From: Peptostreptococcaceae bacterium VA2
GTDB lineage: Bacteria; Bacillota; Clostridia; Peptostreptococcales; Peptostreptococcaceae
Direction of reading: 5' to 3'
Length of the DNA stretch: 64,000 bases
Assembly: GCA_000686145.1 (NCBI GenBank)
Contig: JMMB01000007.1
Coordinates: forward strand, 1,054,001-1,118,000
The notes under the pieces were generated by a model. It was not told where the DNA came from and did no database searches. It worked only from the letters and a program-made list of their open reading frames with translations. Below, piece after piece: positions 9,259 to 19,100 of this stretch; the stretch's first letter is position 1, and the number at the start of each line of letters is the position of its first letter. Made by a program: the position numbers and the translations under genes.

Positions 9259-9534
9259 TTGCAAAAACAAAAAAAGATTCCTCAAAGAAAATGTATAGCT
9301 TGTCAAGAAAGAGACTCTAAAAAAGGCTTAATAAGAATTGTCAAAAATAAGGACGGTAAAATATTCTTAGACGAATCAGGAAAAGCAAACGGTAGAGGTG
9401 CGTATATATGTAAAGATGTTGAATGTTTAAAAAAAGCTATAAAGACTAAAGCTTTAAATAAATCATTCAAGATAGAAGTACATAACGAGGTATATGAAAA
9501 TCTACTTAAGGAGTTAGAAAGTTATGAGAACTAA
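9259..9534 (+). CDS. ylxR: RnpM/YlxR RNA-binding protein
   Basis: A 91-residue YlxR-family protein. It carries the family signature RKCIACQERDSKKGLIRIVK followed by GRGAYICKD. The Bacillus homologue binds RNase P RNA and modulates its activity, hence the name RnpM. Translation starts at TTG (9259) with AAAGGAGGGG upstream; no ATG fits. The gene overlaps ylxQ by 11 bases, so the two are probably translationally coupled. It lies in its usual place between nusA and infB. Confidence 0.93.
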   Translation: MQKQKKIPQRKCIACQERDSKKGLIRIVKNKDGKIFLDESGKANGRGAYICKDVECLKKAIKTKALNKSFKIEVHNEVYENLLKELESYEN

Positions 9535-9844
9535 TGAAGATAAAATATATTCATTTTTAGGGCTTGCAACTCGTGCAGGTAAGTTAGTATCAGGAGATGA
9601 TTCTACACTACTTGAACTTAGACGAGGAAATGTTAAATTAGTTATAGTAGCGGATGATGCATCTGAAAATACTAAAAAATTATTTAAAGATAAGTCATCT
9701 TATAGAAATGTAAAATATGTATATTTTTCAACTAAACTACAACTAGGGTTAGCGATAGGAAAAGCTCCTAGAGCAGCAATCGGAGTGAAAGATGCAAATT
9801 TTGCTAACAAGATAATGGAATTAATGGAAACACCAAAAATATAA
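9524..9844 (+). CDS. ylxQ: YlxQ, L7Ae-family RNA-binding protein
   Basis: A 106-residue member of the L7Ae/L30e/S12e/Gadd45 fold. Family features are the opening [16 protein letters not shown], the [16 protein letters not shown] strand-turn and the [12 protein letters not shown] end. It probably binds a kink-turn-like RNA; the role is not settled. It overlaps the end of ylxR and precedes infB by 14 bases. Confidence 0.93.
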   Translation: MRTNEDKIYSFLGLATRAGKLVSGDDSTLLELRRGNVKLVIVADDASENTKKLFKDKSSYRNVKYVYFSTKLQLGLAIGKAPRAAIGVKDANFANKIMELMETPKI

Positions 9845-9858
9845 TAGGGGGTGATCTT

Positions 9859-11805
9859 GTGTCAAAAACAAGAGTATACCAAATAGCGGAAGATCTAGGA
9901 ATGTCAAATGAAGACGTACTAGCCAAATTAATAGAGTTAGAAATAAATGCTGATAATGAAAATAGTGAATTAGAAGCTAATGAAGTAGAGTTAGTTTTAG
10001 AAATATTAAAAGATGAATTAGCTTTAACTAATGGATCAACTATAACTATAGATGGAAAATTAACAGTACAAGAATTAGCTAATAAATTAGATAAATCAGC
10101 ATCTGAAATAATAATGAAGCTTATGAAAATGGGAACAATGGCTACAATAAACCAAGAAATAAGTTTTGAAATAGGATCATTAGTAGCTAGCGAATATGGA
10201 TTTGAATTAGCTGTAAGTGAAACTAACAACGAAGAAGAATTAGAAGCAATAGATGCGTTAATGGAAATAGAAGAAGATAAAGAAGATGATTTACAGTCAA
10301 GACCACCAGTTGTTACAGTTATGGGTCACGTTGACCATGGTAAAACTTCATTACTTGATGCTATAAGATCAACTAGTGTAACTTCAAGTGAAGCAGGAGG
10401 AATAACTCAACATATAGGTGCTTCTGAAGTTGTAATAAACGGACAAAAGATAGTATTCTTAGATACTCCAGGACATGAGGCTTTCACATCTATGAGAGCT
10501 AGAGGAGCACAAGTTACAGATATGGCTATATTAGTTGTAGCAGCAGATGATGGTATAATGCCTCAAACTATAGAAGCTATAAACCATGCTAAAGCTGCTG
10601 GTGTACCTTTAATAGTAGCTATAAACAAAATAGATAAGCCTGGTGCAAATTTAGATAGAGTTAAGCAAGAATTAGCAGACCAAGGATTATTAGTTGAAGA
10701 CTGGGGTGGAGAAGTTATATGTGTTCCAGTATCAGCTTTAAAAAGAGAAGGTATAGATACTTTACTTGAAATGGTACTTTTAGTAGCTGAAATGGAAGAG
10801 TTACAAGCTAACCCTAACAAAAGAGCTGTTGGTACTGTTATAGAAGCAGAATTAGATAAAGGTAGAGGACCAGTTGCTACAGTTTTAGTTCAAGGTGGAA
10901 CACTTAAAGTTGGAGATCCAATAGTTGCAGGTGTCGCATGTGGTAAAGTAAGAGCAATGATAAACTCTAAAGGAAAAAGAGTTAAGACTGCAGGACCTTC
11001 TACAGCAGTAGAAATATTAGGTTTATCAGAAGTTCCACAAGGTGGAGATCAATTCGTATCAGTTCCAACTGATAAAATAGCTAGAAGTGTAGCAGAAAAA
11101 AGAACACAAATAGCTAGAGATGAAATGTTAAAATCTAACCAAAGAATGTCACTTGATGATTTCTTCTCTCAAATGAGTGAAGCAGATGTAAAAGAACTTA
11201 ATATAGTTATAAAAGCAGATGTACAAGGTTCTGTTCAAGCTGTTAAGCAATCACTTGAAAAATTATCAAATGATGAAGTTGCTGTTAGAGTAATACATGG
11301 TGGAGTTGGAGCTATAACTGAATCTGACGTTATGCTTGCTACTGCATCTAATGCAATAATAATAGGATTCAACGTAAGACCAGTTCCAGGTGCAGAATTA
11401 ATGGGACAAAAAGAAAATGTAGATATAAGAAGTTATACTATAATATACAAAGCTATAGAAGATGTTCAAGCTGCTATGACAGGAATGTTAGATCCTGAAT
11501 ATAGAGATGAAGATACAGGAAAAGCTGAAGTAAGAGAATTATTTAAATTATCTGGAGTAGGTACTATAGCTGGTTGTTATGTAACTACTGGTAAGATATT
11601 TAGAGGATCTAAAATAAGAATAGTTAGAGATGGAATAATAATCCATGAAGGGCAATTAAATGCACTTAGAAGATTCAAAGATGACGTTAAAGAAGTTAAC
11701 ACAGGATATGAGTGTGGTATGACTTTCGTAAACTACAGCGACTTAAAAGAAGGCGATATAGTTGAAGGTTATATAACTAAAGAAATAGAAAGAAAATTAA
11801 AATAG
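9859..11805 (+). CDS. infB: Translation initiation factor IF-2
   Basis: A 648-residue GTPase that brings fMet-tRNA to the 30S subunit and promotes joining of the 50S. Two IF2_N segments fill about 1-120. The G domain starts near 156 with GHVDHGKTS (G1), then DTPGHEAF (G3), NKIDKPGA (G4) and SALKREG (G5); the beta-barrel and C-terminal domains follow. The long variable linker seen in many IF-2 proteins is nearly absent, as in other clostridial forms. It starts at GTG with GGGGGTGAT upstream; an in-frame ATG only occurs later. Confidence 0.98.
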   Translation: MSKTRVYQIAEDLGMSNEDVLAKLIELEINADNENSELEANEVELVLEILKDELALTNGSTITIDGKLTVQELANKLDKSASEIIMKLMKMGTMATINQEISFEIGSLVASEYGFELAVSETNNEEELEAIDALMEIEEDKEDDLQSRPPVVTVMGHVDHGKTSLLDAIRSTSVTSSEAGGITQHIGASEVVINGQKIVFLDTPGHEAFTSMRARGAQVTDMAILVVAADDGIMPQTIEAINHAKAAGVPLIVAINKIDKPGANLDRVKQELADQGLLVEDWGGEVICVPVSALKREGIDTLLEMVLLVAEMEELQANPNKRAVGTVIEAELDKGRGPVATVLVQGGTLKVGDPIVAGVACGKVRAMINSKGKRVKTAGPSTAVEILGLSEVPQGGDQFVSVPTDKIARSVAEKRTQIARDEMLKSNQRMSLDDFFSQMSEADVKELNIVIKADVQGSVQAVKQSLEKLSNDEVAVRVIHGGVGAITESDVMLATASNAIIIGFNVRPVPGAELMGQKENVDIRSYTIIYKAIEDVQAAMTGMLDPEYRDEDTGKAEVRELFKLSGVGTIAGCYVTTGKIFRGSKIRIVRDGIIIHEGQLNALRRFKDDVKEVNTGYECGMTFVNYSDLKEGDIVEGYITKEIERKLK

Positions 11806-11826
11806 ATATAAAAGAGGTCGATATTA

Positions 11827-12213
11827 ATGGCATCATACAATAGAACTAAAAGAATAGCTGAAGAGATAAGAAAAGTTGTAAGCACAATGCTTATAAGCGG
11901 AATAAAAGACCCTAGAATAACATCTATGGTAAGTGTAACTGATGTTGAAGTTACTAATGACTTAAGTTATGCATATGTATATGTAAGTATATTAGGTGGA
12001 GATGAAGAATCTACATTAAAAGGACTAAGAAATGCAGTAAGTTATATAAGAAGAGAAGTAAGTAGAAACGTAAAGCTTAGACATACTCCTCAAATAATAT
12101 TTAAAATTGATGACTCTATTAAAAATGGAATGTATATGTCTGATTTAATAAGAAAAGTTAATGAAAATATTAATGCAGCACCATCTGATGAAGAAGAAGG
12201 TTCTGATGAATAA
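11827..12213 (+). CDS. rbfA: 30S ribosome-binding factor RbfA
   Basis: A 128-residue KH-fold factor for processing of the 16S rRNA 5' end and 30S maturation. Family motifs are NRTKRIAEEIRKVVS at the start, IKDPRI and VTDVEVTNDLSYAYVYVS in the middle, and LRHTPQIIFKIDDSI near the end, followed by an acidic tail. AAAGAGGTCG precedes the ATG. Its last codons overlap the nrnA start by eight bases. Confidence 0.96.
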   Translation: MASYNRTKRIAEEIRKVVSTMLISGIKDPRITSMVSVTDVEVTNDLSYAYVYVSILGGDEESTLKGLRNAVSYIRREVSRNVKLRHTPQIIFKIDDSIKNGMYMSDLIRKVNENINAAPSDEEEGSDE

Positions 12214-13177
12214 TATAGATAATATTATACAACATCTAAAGAGAAGTAACGATTATATCGTTACTTCTCATATTAGTCCAGATGGTGATAATATAGGCTC
12301 AACACTTGGTATTTATTATGCTTTAAAAAAGCTAGGGAAAAACGTTTTTTATGTAATAGATGATAATACACCACAAAATCTAAAATTCTTGGTTGAAGAT
12401 GTTGAAATATTAACTTCTAAAGAATTTGAGTTAGAAGATTATTGTGTAATAGCACTTGATTGTGGAGATAAAAACAGAATTTGTTTAAATGATACACTGA
12501 TAAATAATGCAAAACACTTAACCTGTATAGATCATCATGCAAGTAATGACTACTATGGAGATCTTAATTACATAGATGCAGATGCATCGTCTACATGTGA
12601 ATTAGTATATAATTTATTAGTTAGATTTGAACAAATAGAACATATAGATATAGTAGATGAAGTTATAGCTACAGCACTTTATACTGGTTTGGTAACAGAT
12701 ACTGGTAATTTTGCATATTCAAGTACTCATCCAAGTAGTTTAGAAATGGGAAAAGAACTTTTATTAAAAGGTGCAAAAAGAGATACTATAATACAGAAAG
12801 TATTCCAAAGTAATCCATATAATTATTATAAAATATTAGGAGAAGCTTTAAATACTTTAGATATAGTACAAAATAAAATTGCTAGTATATGTATAACTAA
12901 AGAAATGTTAAAAAGAAATTCTATAAGCTTTAATGATGTGGATGGTATAACATCATACACAAGAGATATAGAAAATATAGAAGTTGGAATTCTTTTAAAA
13001 GAAAAGAAAGAAAACGAAGTTAAGGTAAGCTTAAGATCAAAACGATATGTGGATGTAAGCCTTATAGCGCAAAGCTTTAATGGTGGAGGACATGTAAGAG
13101 CAGCTGGCTGTACTATATATGATAGTATAGAAAATGCTAAACAACAGGTATTAGAAGCTGTATTAAAAACAATATAA
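12206..13177 (+). CDS. nrnA: DHH/DHHA1 phosphoesterase NrnA (nanoRNase / pAp phosphatase)
   Basis: A 323-residue cytoplasmic enzyme that degrades very short RNAs and dephosphorylates pAp, and in some bacteria pGpG or c-di-AMP products. The metal-binding motifs are in order: SHISPDGDNIGS, ALDCGD, CIDHHASND and TDTGNFAYS; the DHHA1 end has FNGGGHVRAAG. The frame opens further upstream at 12161, but the start chosen is ATG 12206: it overlaps the rbfA stop, has GAAGAAGG upstream and gives the normal family N-terminus. It sits between rbfA and truB as in many Firmicutes. Confidence 0.94.
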   Translation: MNNIDNIIQHLKRSNDYIVTSHISPDGDNIGSTLGIYYALKKLGKNVFYVIDDNTPQNLKFLVEDVEILTSKEFELEDYCVIALDCGDKNRICLNDTLINNAKHLTCIDHHASNDYYGDLNYIDADASSTCELVYNLLVRFEQIEHIDIVDEVIATALYTGLVTDTGNFAYSSTHPSSLEMGKELLLKGAKRDTIIQKVFQSNPYNYYKILGEALNTLDIVQNKIASICITKEMLKRNSISFNDVDGITSYTRDIENIEVGILLKEKKENEVKVSLRSKRYVDVSLIAQSFNGGGHVRAAGCTIYDSIENAKQQVLEAVLKTI

Positions 13178-13188
13178 GGTGATAACAT

Positions 13189-14097
13189 ATGAATAAAATT
13201 GTAAATATAATAAAACCTACAGGTATGACATCTCATGATGTTGTAAGTGCTGTAAGAAAAACCTTAAATATAAAAAAAGTTGGACATACAGGTACCCTTG
13301 ACCCAGATGCGTCAGGGGTATTACCTATATGTATAGGAAAAGCAACTAAAGTAAGTGAACTTATACTGAATAAAGATAAAAGCTATATTTGTGAATTAAC
13401 TTTAGGTATAACTACAGACACTTATGATTCTTCAGGTGAAATATTAGAACGAGTAGAAAACTTTAATTTCACAAAAGAGCAAATAGAAAAAGCATTTGAC
13501 TCTCAACGAGGGCATATAGACCAATTACCACCAATGTATTCAGCATTAAAAGTAAATGGAAAAAGAATGTGCGACTTAGTTAGAAGTGGAAGAGCAGATG
13601 AAATAAAACTAAAAACTAGACCTGTACATATAAAAAAACTAGATATATTAAGCATAAATGAAGAAAAAATAATGTTTTATGTAAAGTGTACTAAAGGAAC
13701 ATACGTAAGAAGTATTTGTTATGATATAGGTGAAATTTTAGGGTGTGGGGGACATATGTCTTTCTTACTTAGAACGCAATCTGGTAAATTTAACTTAGAA
13801 AATGGTATAACACTAGAACAATTAAAAGAATTTAATGAAAATAATACATTAGATAAGCATTTATATGATATAGATTATGTATTGTCAAACTTTAAGTCTA
13901 TAGTAATACATCCAAATGCTGAGACGTATTATATAAATGGTGGAATAATAGATGAAAGACGATTTTTAGAAAAAAACTTTGACGAAAATGATGAATATGT
14001 AAGAGTTTATAGTCAAACTCAATTTTTAGGAGTCGGTAAATTATCTAAAAAAGATAACATTGTAAATGTAAAAAGTGATAAACTATTTATAGTATAA
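13189..14097 (+). CDS. truB: tRNA pseudouridine(55) synthase TruB
   Basis: A 302-residue enzyme that makes pseudouridine 55 in the T loop of tRNA. The N-terminus IVNIIKPTGMTSHDVV is diagnostic, and the catalytic aspartate is Asp38 in GHTGTLDPDASGVLP. Other family motifs are QLPPMYSALKVNGKR and CTKGTYVRSICYDIG. AAGGTGATAAC precedes the ATG, 11 bases after nrnA. Confidence 0.97.
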   Translation: MNKIVNIIKPTGMTSHDVVSAVRKTLNIKKVGHTGTLDPDASGVLPICIGKATKVSELILNKDKSYICELTLGITTDTYDSSGEILERVENFNFTKEQIEKAFDSQRGHIDQLPPMYSALKVNGKRMCDLVRSGRADEIKLKTRPVHIKKLDILSINEEKIMFYVKCTKGTYVRSICYDIGEILGCGGHMSFLLRTQSGKFNLENGITLEQLKEFNENNTLDKHLYDIDYVLSNFKSIVIHPNAETYYINGGIIDERRFLEKNFDENDEYVRVYSQTQFLGVGKLSKKDNIVNVKSDKLFIV

Positions 14098-14129
14098 AAT
14101 AACTCTGTAATGTTGGTGGGGAAATTATT

Positions 14130-15074
14130 ATGATTACTATAAAATCTATAAATGAAATAAATAATATAAAAAGAAGTGTTATAACAATAGGGAATTTTGA
14201 TGGAATTCATAAAGGACACGAAGTTCTTATAAAAAAAGCAGTAGAATATGGAAAAAAAAGAAATATTAAAAGTATTGTTTTTACCTTTGAAAATCATCCG
14301 GCAAATTACTTTAGAACTAATCCTATAAGAAATATTATTAGTAATGAAGAAAGAATAAATAGATTAAATAAACTAGGTGTAGACTTAGTTATAAGTATAC
14401 CTTTCGATAAATATATGACTAAAATATCAGCACAAGACTTTGTAGAAAAAATTTTGGTTGATAAGTTAGGAGTAGAAAAAATTATAGTAGGAGACGATTT
14501 TACTTTTGCTAGAAATAAAGAAGGTAATACAGATTTATTGAAAAAATTATCTGAAAGATATAAATATTCATTAGAAGTAATAAAAGCCATAAAAATAAAT
14601 GGTACAAGAATTAGCAGTACATATATTAGAAGTCTAGTAAGTCAAGGCGATGTATATGCTGTTGATGAATATTTAGGGTATAACTATCAATTAGAAGGAA
14701 AAGTTATACATTGTAAGCAACTTGGAAGAACAATAGGATTTCCAACTGCTAATATAGAAGTAGATAAAGAGGTTCTTATACCTAAAAATGGAATATATGC
14801 TACAAGAATTAAGATTGAAGGAAAAATATATTTTGGAGCAACTAATATAGGATTCAACCCTACTGTAAATGGATCAAAATTATCTATTGAAACTAATATT
14901 TTGCAATTCAATGAAGATATATATGGAAAACTAATAAAAATCGAATTCTTAGAAAGAATAAGAGATGAAAAAAAGTTTTCGTCTTTAGATGAATTAAAAA
15001 ACCAATTAAAACAAGATACCAATTATGTATTTGAAAAGTATATTTGCAAAGGTAAAGAATTTATGATAAAATAA
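14130..15074 (+). CDS. ribF: Bifunctional riboflavin kinase / FAD synthetase
   Basis: A 314-residue enzyme that converts riboflavin to FMN and then FAD. The N-terminal nucleotidyltransferase domain has GNFDGIHKGHEVLI and later ISSTYIRSLVSQGDV; the C-terminal flavokinase domain has LGRTIGFPTANIEVDKE and GATNIGFNPTV. Length is typical. The start has GGTGGGGAAA upstream. It is followed by the rpsO leader. Confidence 0.97.
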   Translation: MITIKSINEINNIKRSVITIGNFDGIHKGHEVLIKKAVEYGKKRNIKSIVFTFENHPANYFRTNPIRNIISNEERINRLNKLGVDLVISIPFDKYMTKISAQDFVEKILVDKLGVEKIIVGDDFTFARNKEGNTDLLKKLSERYKYSLEVIKAIKINGTRISSTYIRSLVSQGDVYAVDEYLGYNYQLEGKVIHCKQLGRTIGFPTANIEVDKEVLIPKNGIYATRIKIEGKIYFGATNIGFNPTVNGSKLSIETNILQFNEDIYGKLIKIEFLERIRDEKKFSSLDELKNQLKQDTNYVFEKYICKGKEFMIK

Positions 15075-15089
15075 TTTAGTAAATAAACC

Positions 15090-15129
15090 ATTACTCGGCA
15101 TTAGATTACTCCAATCAATGCTTAGTAAT
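15090..15129 (+). promoter_or_regulatory. Symmetric hairpin in the rpsO leader, possible S15 site
   Basis: ATTACT pairs with AGTAAT and GCATT with AATGC, separated by a CG/TT two-by-two internal loop and closed by a 14-base loop. It ends 32 bases before the rpsO start. S15 represses its own mRNA through leader structures in several bacteria, so this is a candidate autoregulatory element. No close match to a known class is claimed. Confidence 0.5.
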
Positions 15130-15161
15130 AGGCGATTTTAAAACTATGGAGGTAAATTACT

Positions 15162-15422
15162 ATGATGATGAACAAAGCAGAAATAATGAAAGAATACGGA
15201 AGAGCTGAAGGAGATACTGGTTCTCCAGAAGTACAAATAGCTTTATTAACAGCTAGAATAAATGAATTAAACGGTCACTTAAAGACTCACAAGAAAGATC
15301 ACCATTCAAGAAGAGGATTATTAAAGATGGTAGGTAGAAGAAGAAACCTATTAGCTTACTTAAAAGATAGAGACTTAGAAGGATACAGAGCGTTAATAGC
15401 TAAGTTAGGATTAAGAAAATAA
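15162..15422 (+). CDS. rpsO: 30S ribosomal protein S15
   Basis: An 86-residue primary rRNA-binding protein of the 30S platform. The family signature is clear: [38 protein letters not shown] and [10 protein letters not shown]. Three ATGs lie close together at the start; the first is used here because TGGAGGTAAATT sits at a normal distance, but the second or third is possible. In most relatives pnp follows directly; here an accessory cassette separates them. Confidence 0.97.
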   Translation: MMMNKAEIMKEYGRAEGDTGSPEVQIALLTARINELNGHLKTHKKDHHSRRGLLKMVGRRRNLLAYLKDRDLEGYRALIAKLGLRK

Positions 15423-15438
15423 TAATTAACTTTATTAT

Positions 15439-15469
15439 AAAAAGAGAAGACATATGTCTTCTCTTTTTT
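15439..15469 (+). terminator. rpsO terminator
   Basis: A perfect palindrome in which AAAAGAGAAGACA pairs with TGTCTTCTCTTTT, followed by Ts. It separates the ribosomal operon from the c-di-GMP cassette. Confidence 0.85.
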
Positions 15470-15536
15470 GTTGTAATACAATAAATTTGTTTTAAACGCA
15501 TGAAAAAATATAAGTATAAGGAAATACTTTATTTAT

Positions 15537-15565
15537 TTGACAAATAGTTACAATAAGTATATAAT
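15537..15565 (+). promoter_or_regulatory. Consensus sigma-A promoter of the adhesin cassette
   Basis: TTGACA, a 17-base spacer and TATAAT, a full consensus match and the best promoter in the window. RNA would start near 15572, about 50 bases before the first riboswitch. Constitutive strong initiation fits a gene controlled by termination rather than by initiation. A second TTGACA at 15576 has no good -10. Confidence 0.85.
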
Positions 15566-15622
15566 ACTTATAAAGTTGACATTATATACTTATTTCAAAT
15601 AGAAAGATATATATAATTAAAA

Positions 15623-15733
15623 GATGGGAACGAAGAAGTATATCTTGTATATGGGCACTTGAGATATATGGAGTTAGTAGTGCAACCGACTATTCTAAGA
15701 TATTTATATTAAATATTGAGGAATAGTTTTTTT
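15623..15733 (+). promoter_or_regulatory. c-di-GMP-II riboswitch, copy 1, with terminator
   Basis: The aptamer shows the conserved class II core: GGAACG, TGGGCACTTGA, GAGTTAGTAGTGCAACCGAC. Its closing helix is formed by GATGG (15623-15627) with CTATT near 15690-15694, partly by G-T pairs. CTATT is also part of ACTATTC, which can pair with GAATAGT at 15721-15727 to make a terminator ending in seven Ts. Ligand binding should therefore prevent termination (ON switch). This copy differs from the others in the first bases and in TATATGGG versus TACCTGGG. Confidence 0.92.
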
Positions 15734-15741
15734 ATGTCAAA

Positions 15742-15852
15742 AATAGGAACGAAGAAGTATATCTTGTACCTGGGCACTTGAGATATATGGAGTTAGTAGT
15801 GCAACCGACTATTCTAAGATATTTATATTAAATATTGAGGAATAGTTTTTTT
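15742..15852 (+). promoter_or_regulatory. c-di-GMP-II riboswitch, copy 2, with terminator
   Basis: Same architecture as copy 1. AATAG at 15742-15746 and GAATAGT at 15840-15846 compete for the same CTATT at 15809-15813, a direct aptamer/terminator switch. It is identical to copy 3 over the 119-base repeat. Confidence 0.92.
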
Positions 15853-15860
15853 ATGTCAAA

Positions 15861-15971
15861 AATAGGAACGAAGAAGTATATCTTGTACCTGGGCACTTGA
15901 GATATATGGAGTTAGTAGTGCAACCGACTATTCTAAGATATTTATATTAAATATTGAGGAATAGTTTTTTT
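15861..15971 (+). promoter_or_regulatory. c-di-GMP-II riboswitch, copy 3, with terminator
   Basis: Identical in sequence to copy 2, including aptamer, terminator and the spacer to the next copy. The identity indicates a recent tandem duplication or gene conversion. Confidence 0.92.
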
Positions 15972-15979
15972 ATGTCAAA

Positions 15980-16091
15980 AATAGGAACGAAGAAGTATAT
16001 CTTGTACCTGGGCACTTGAGATATATGGAGTTAGTAGTGCAACCGACTATTCTAATAATATTTATATTAAATATTGAGGAGTAGTTTTTTT
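15980..16091 (+). promoter_or_regulatory. c-di-GMP-II riboswitch, copy 4, with terminator
   Basis: The aptamer is identical to copies 2 and 3. The terminator region differs: one inserted base (TAATAATATT for TAAGATATT) and GAGTAGT for GAATAGT, which turns one A-T pair of the stem into G-T. The last gate may be slightly leakier. Confidence 0.9.
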
Positions 16092-16098
16092 ATTACCC

Positions 16099-16178
16099 AA
16101 AATAGTAAGTAATGATTGAACTGGTAATTCAAGCGACTGCCCTAAAATATTTATATTAAATATTGATTAAGCGTTTTT
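16099..16178 (+). promoter_or_regulatory. Decayed fifth riboswitch copy
   Basis: The 3' half of the unit is recognisable: GGTAATTCAAGCGACTG is aligned to GTTAGTAGTGCAACCGACTA, followed by the same TATTTATATTAAATATTGA spacer and a T run. The TGGGCACTTGA core is gone and the last arm (AAGCG) no longer pairs with ACTGCCC, so it should neither bind ligand nor terminate. It leads straight into the ribosome binding site. Confidence 0.7.
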
Positions 16179-16197
16179 ATATAGGGGAGGTATTTAA

Positions 16198-19100
16198 TTG
16201 AGTAAAAAATCAACAGGGAAAATAATTATAACAATGTTAATGTCGCTAATTATGTGCTTTAATATTTTGTTATTACCAGCAAATGCAGATGAAAAATCAG
16301 AAGAACTTAAAAGTACAAATAGTAATATAGAAGTTATTATAAAATCAGATAAAGGTGAAATTAAAAATGGAGACCATTTAAACTTTAATTTAGAATATAA
16401 AGCAAAAAATGGCTATGGAAGTATAAATCCAGGAGATCAAATTTCTTTTAAAATACCTAGCTGGATGAAGGGGATTAAATTTAATTTTCCACCACAACAT
16501 TTTAAGGATTCTAAAATAGATGGAGATACTATAGTTGCAACATTTGGAGATGATGCTAAAAAAGCATTGGGTGGATATATTAGTGTATCTGGAACTGCTG
16601 ATAATATAATAACTGAAAAGATAGAAACAATACAAGTTAAAGTAAATGGTGTAGTTGTAGGTAGTGAAAACATAGTTGTCACTCCTAAAGATAAGATTAA
16701 TGACGGAGATAATAAACCTAGTATACTAAATAGAAAAATTTTAAAAGATGTAGATGAAGCTGTTGGATATGATTCAGAAGGCAATATAATATCAAATGTA
16801 TATTTTCCTGCGTTAGGAAAAGTAAAAGAATATACAATATACGTAAACGAGGAATACAGCTACATGTATAATGTAAGATTGATGGACAAAATGCCAGAAG
16901 GAATGGAGTTAGTGACAGATTCGTTAAAGGTTGAAAAGATAGATTTATCAAATAATACTAAAGACGTAACAAAGGATGTTCATATATATAAAGACTCAAA
17001 ACAATTAGATATAGCCTTTGGAAATATAAATTCAAAGTACATAGTAAGATATAAAGCTAAAATAACTAAAGAGAGCGATAAGTATATTAATATAGCAAAC
17101 TTATATGTAAATAATGATAGCCTTACAAGTACAGTTGTAGTAAATAATAAAAAAGAAAAAACACGTGTTCTTGAGAAGCAAAGCTATGATACAGAACAAG
17201 TAACTAATGATAAAAATGAAACTATAAATGTAGCATCAAATGGTGAGGGTGTAAAATATAGAATAGTACTAAATAGAAATAAAGTATGCTTAGAAAATGT
17301 TAAGCTTGAAGATTTTATACCAAAAGGGATGACCTTTGTACCTGAAAGTTTAAGAATAGGAAGGTATGACAAAGAAAATAATTTTAGTTGGGTTAGTGAT
17401 AAGTTTAAAGATAAAATTAATTATGAAAATGATAAAGTAACCATAGATTTTGGGAATATAGAAGATTATTATATTATATATTATGATACGAAGATTAAAG
17501 ATGTAGAAAGAGAATATAACAATAAAGCAGTAGTTAGCTATGATAATACTACAAAGGAATCTATAGATAAGGTTTATTATAAAATTAATGCAGGAGCTAT
17601 AAATGCGTACAAGGCTGTAGATAAAAAAGAGATAAAAAAAGGTGACAATCAAACTGTTGTATATTCTATAAACTTTGAAAGTTTTGGTATATTTGAAAAA
17701 GGATATTTAAGTGTAGTTGATAAACTAAATAATAATGTGAAAATTATTAAGATAGAGGCACCAGAACACTTTACAGTAGATATAGATAAAAATACAAATA
17801 CAGTAAAAGTAGTAAATGATAAAAAAGAAGTTGGCTATGGTGAAAATCTAGAAATAAAAATATATACAGATTTCAAAGACGTAGAAAATGGAACGACTAT
17901 AAGCAATACAGCGAATATAAATAATAGGCCTACTAATGAAGTAGAAACTAAGAAAGGCTATGCATTTAAAGGAGTAAAAGTAGATTCTGAAGATGAAAAC
18001 TTAAGACTTAAAGGAGCTAAATTTTTACTGAAAGACAAAAATAAACAAACTATTAAATCATTAGTAAGTGATGAAAATGGAATTATTCAATCTGAATTAG
18101 ATACTTGGGGGACTTATTATATTGAAGAAATAGAAGCGCCAAAAGGATATAGCCTTAAAAATAAAGATATAGAATTTATGATAAATGAAGATAACATTGG
18201 ACAAATAATAAGATTAGATAATATAGAAAATAAAAAATTAAAAGAAGTAGAGGAAACTAGTGAAGAAATAAAAGAAGAAGAAGTAACTAACATTGATGAT
18301 GTAAAAGAAGAAAAGATAGATTCAGAAGAAGTAAAAGATGATCTAGTAACGCCAAAGGTGACAAAGCCAGAGATGAAAGTAGATGAAACTAGCGAAGAAA
18401 CAAAAGAAGAAGAAGTAACTAACATTGATGATGTAAAAGAAGAAAAGATAGATTCAGAAGAAGTAAAAGATGATCTAGTAACGCCAAAGGTGACAAAGCC
18501 AGAGATGAAAGTAGATGAAACTAGCGAAGAAACAAAAGAAGAAGAAGTAACTAACATTGATGATGTAAAAGAAGAAAAGATAGATTCAGAAGAAGTAAAA
18601 GATGATCTAGTAACGCCAAAGGTGACAAAGCCAGAGATGAAAGTAGATGAAACTAGCGAAGAAACAAAAGAAGAAGAAGTGACTAACATTGATGATGTAA
18701 AAGAAGAAAAGATAGATTCAGAAGAAGTAAAAGATGATCTAGTAACGCCAAAGGTACCAGACGAGAAACCACCAGTGCCAGAAGAAAAGCCAAAGGTACC
18801 AGACGAGAAACCATCAGTACCGGAAGAAAAGCCAGAAGTGCCAGATGAGAAACCATCAGTACCGGAAGAAAAGCCAGAAGTGCCAGATGAGAAACCATCA
18901 GTACCGGAAGAAAAGCCAGAAGTGCCAGATGAGAAACCATCAGTACCGGAAGAAAAGCCAGAAGTGCCAGATGAGAAACCATCAGTACCGGAAGAAAAGC
19001 CAGAAGTACCAGATGAGAAACCATCAGTACCACAAGAAAAGCCAGAAGTACCAGATGAGAAACCATCAGTACCAGATGAGAAACCATCAGTACCAGATGA

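Noticed and set aside
15623-16178. The 119-base tandem array as a simple satellite or mobile repeat
   Set aside because: Each unit contains the complete c-di-GMP-II core and a competing terminator, and the array lies between a consensus promoter and the adhesin gene.
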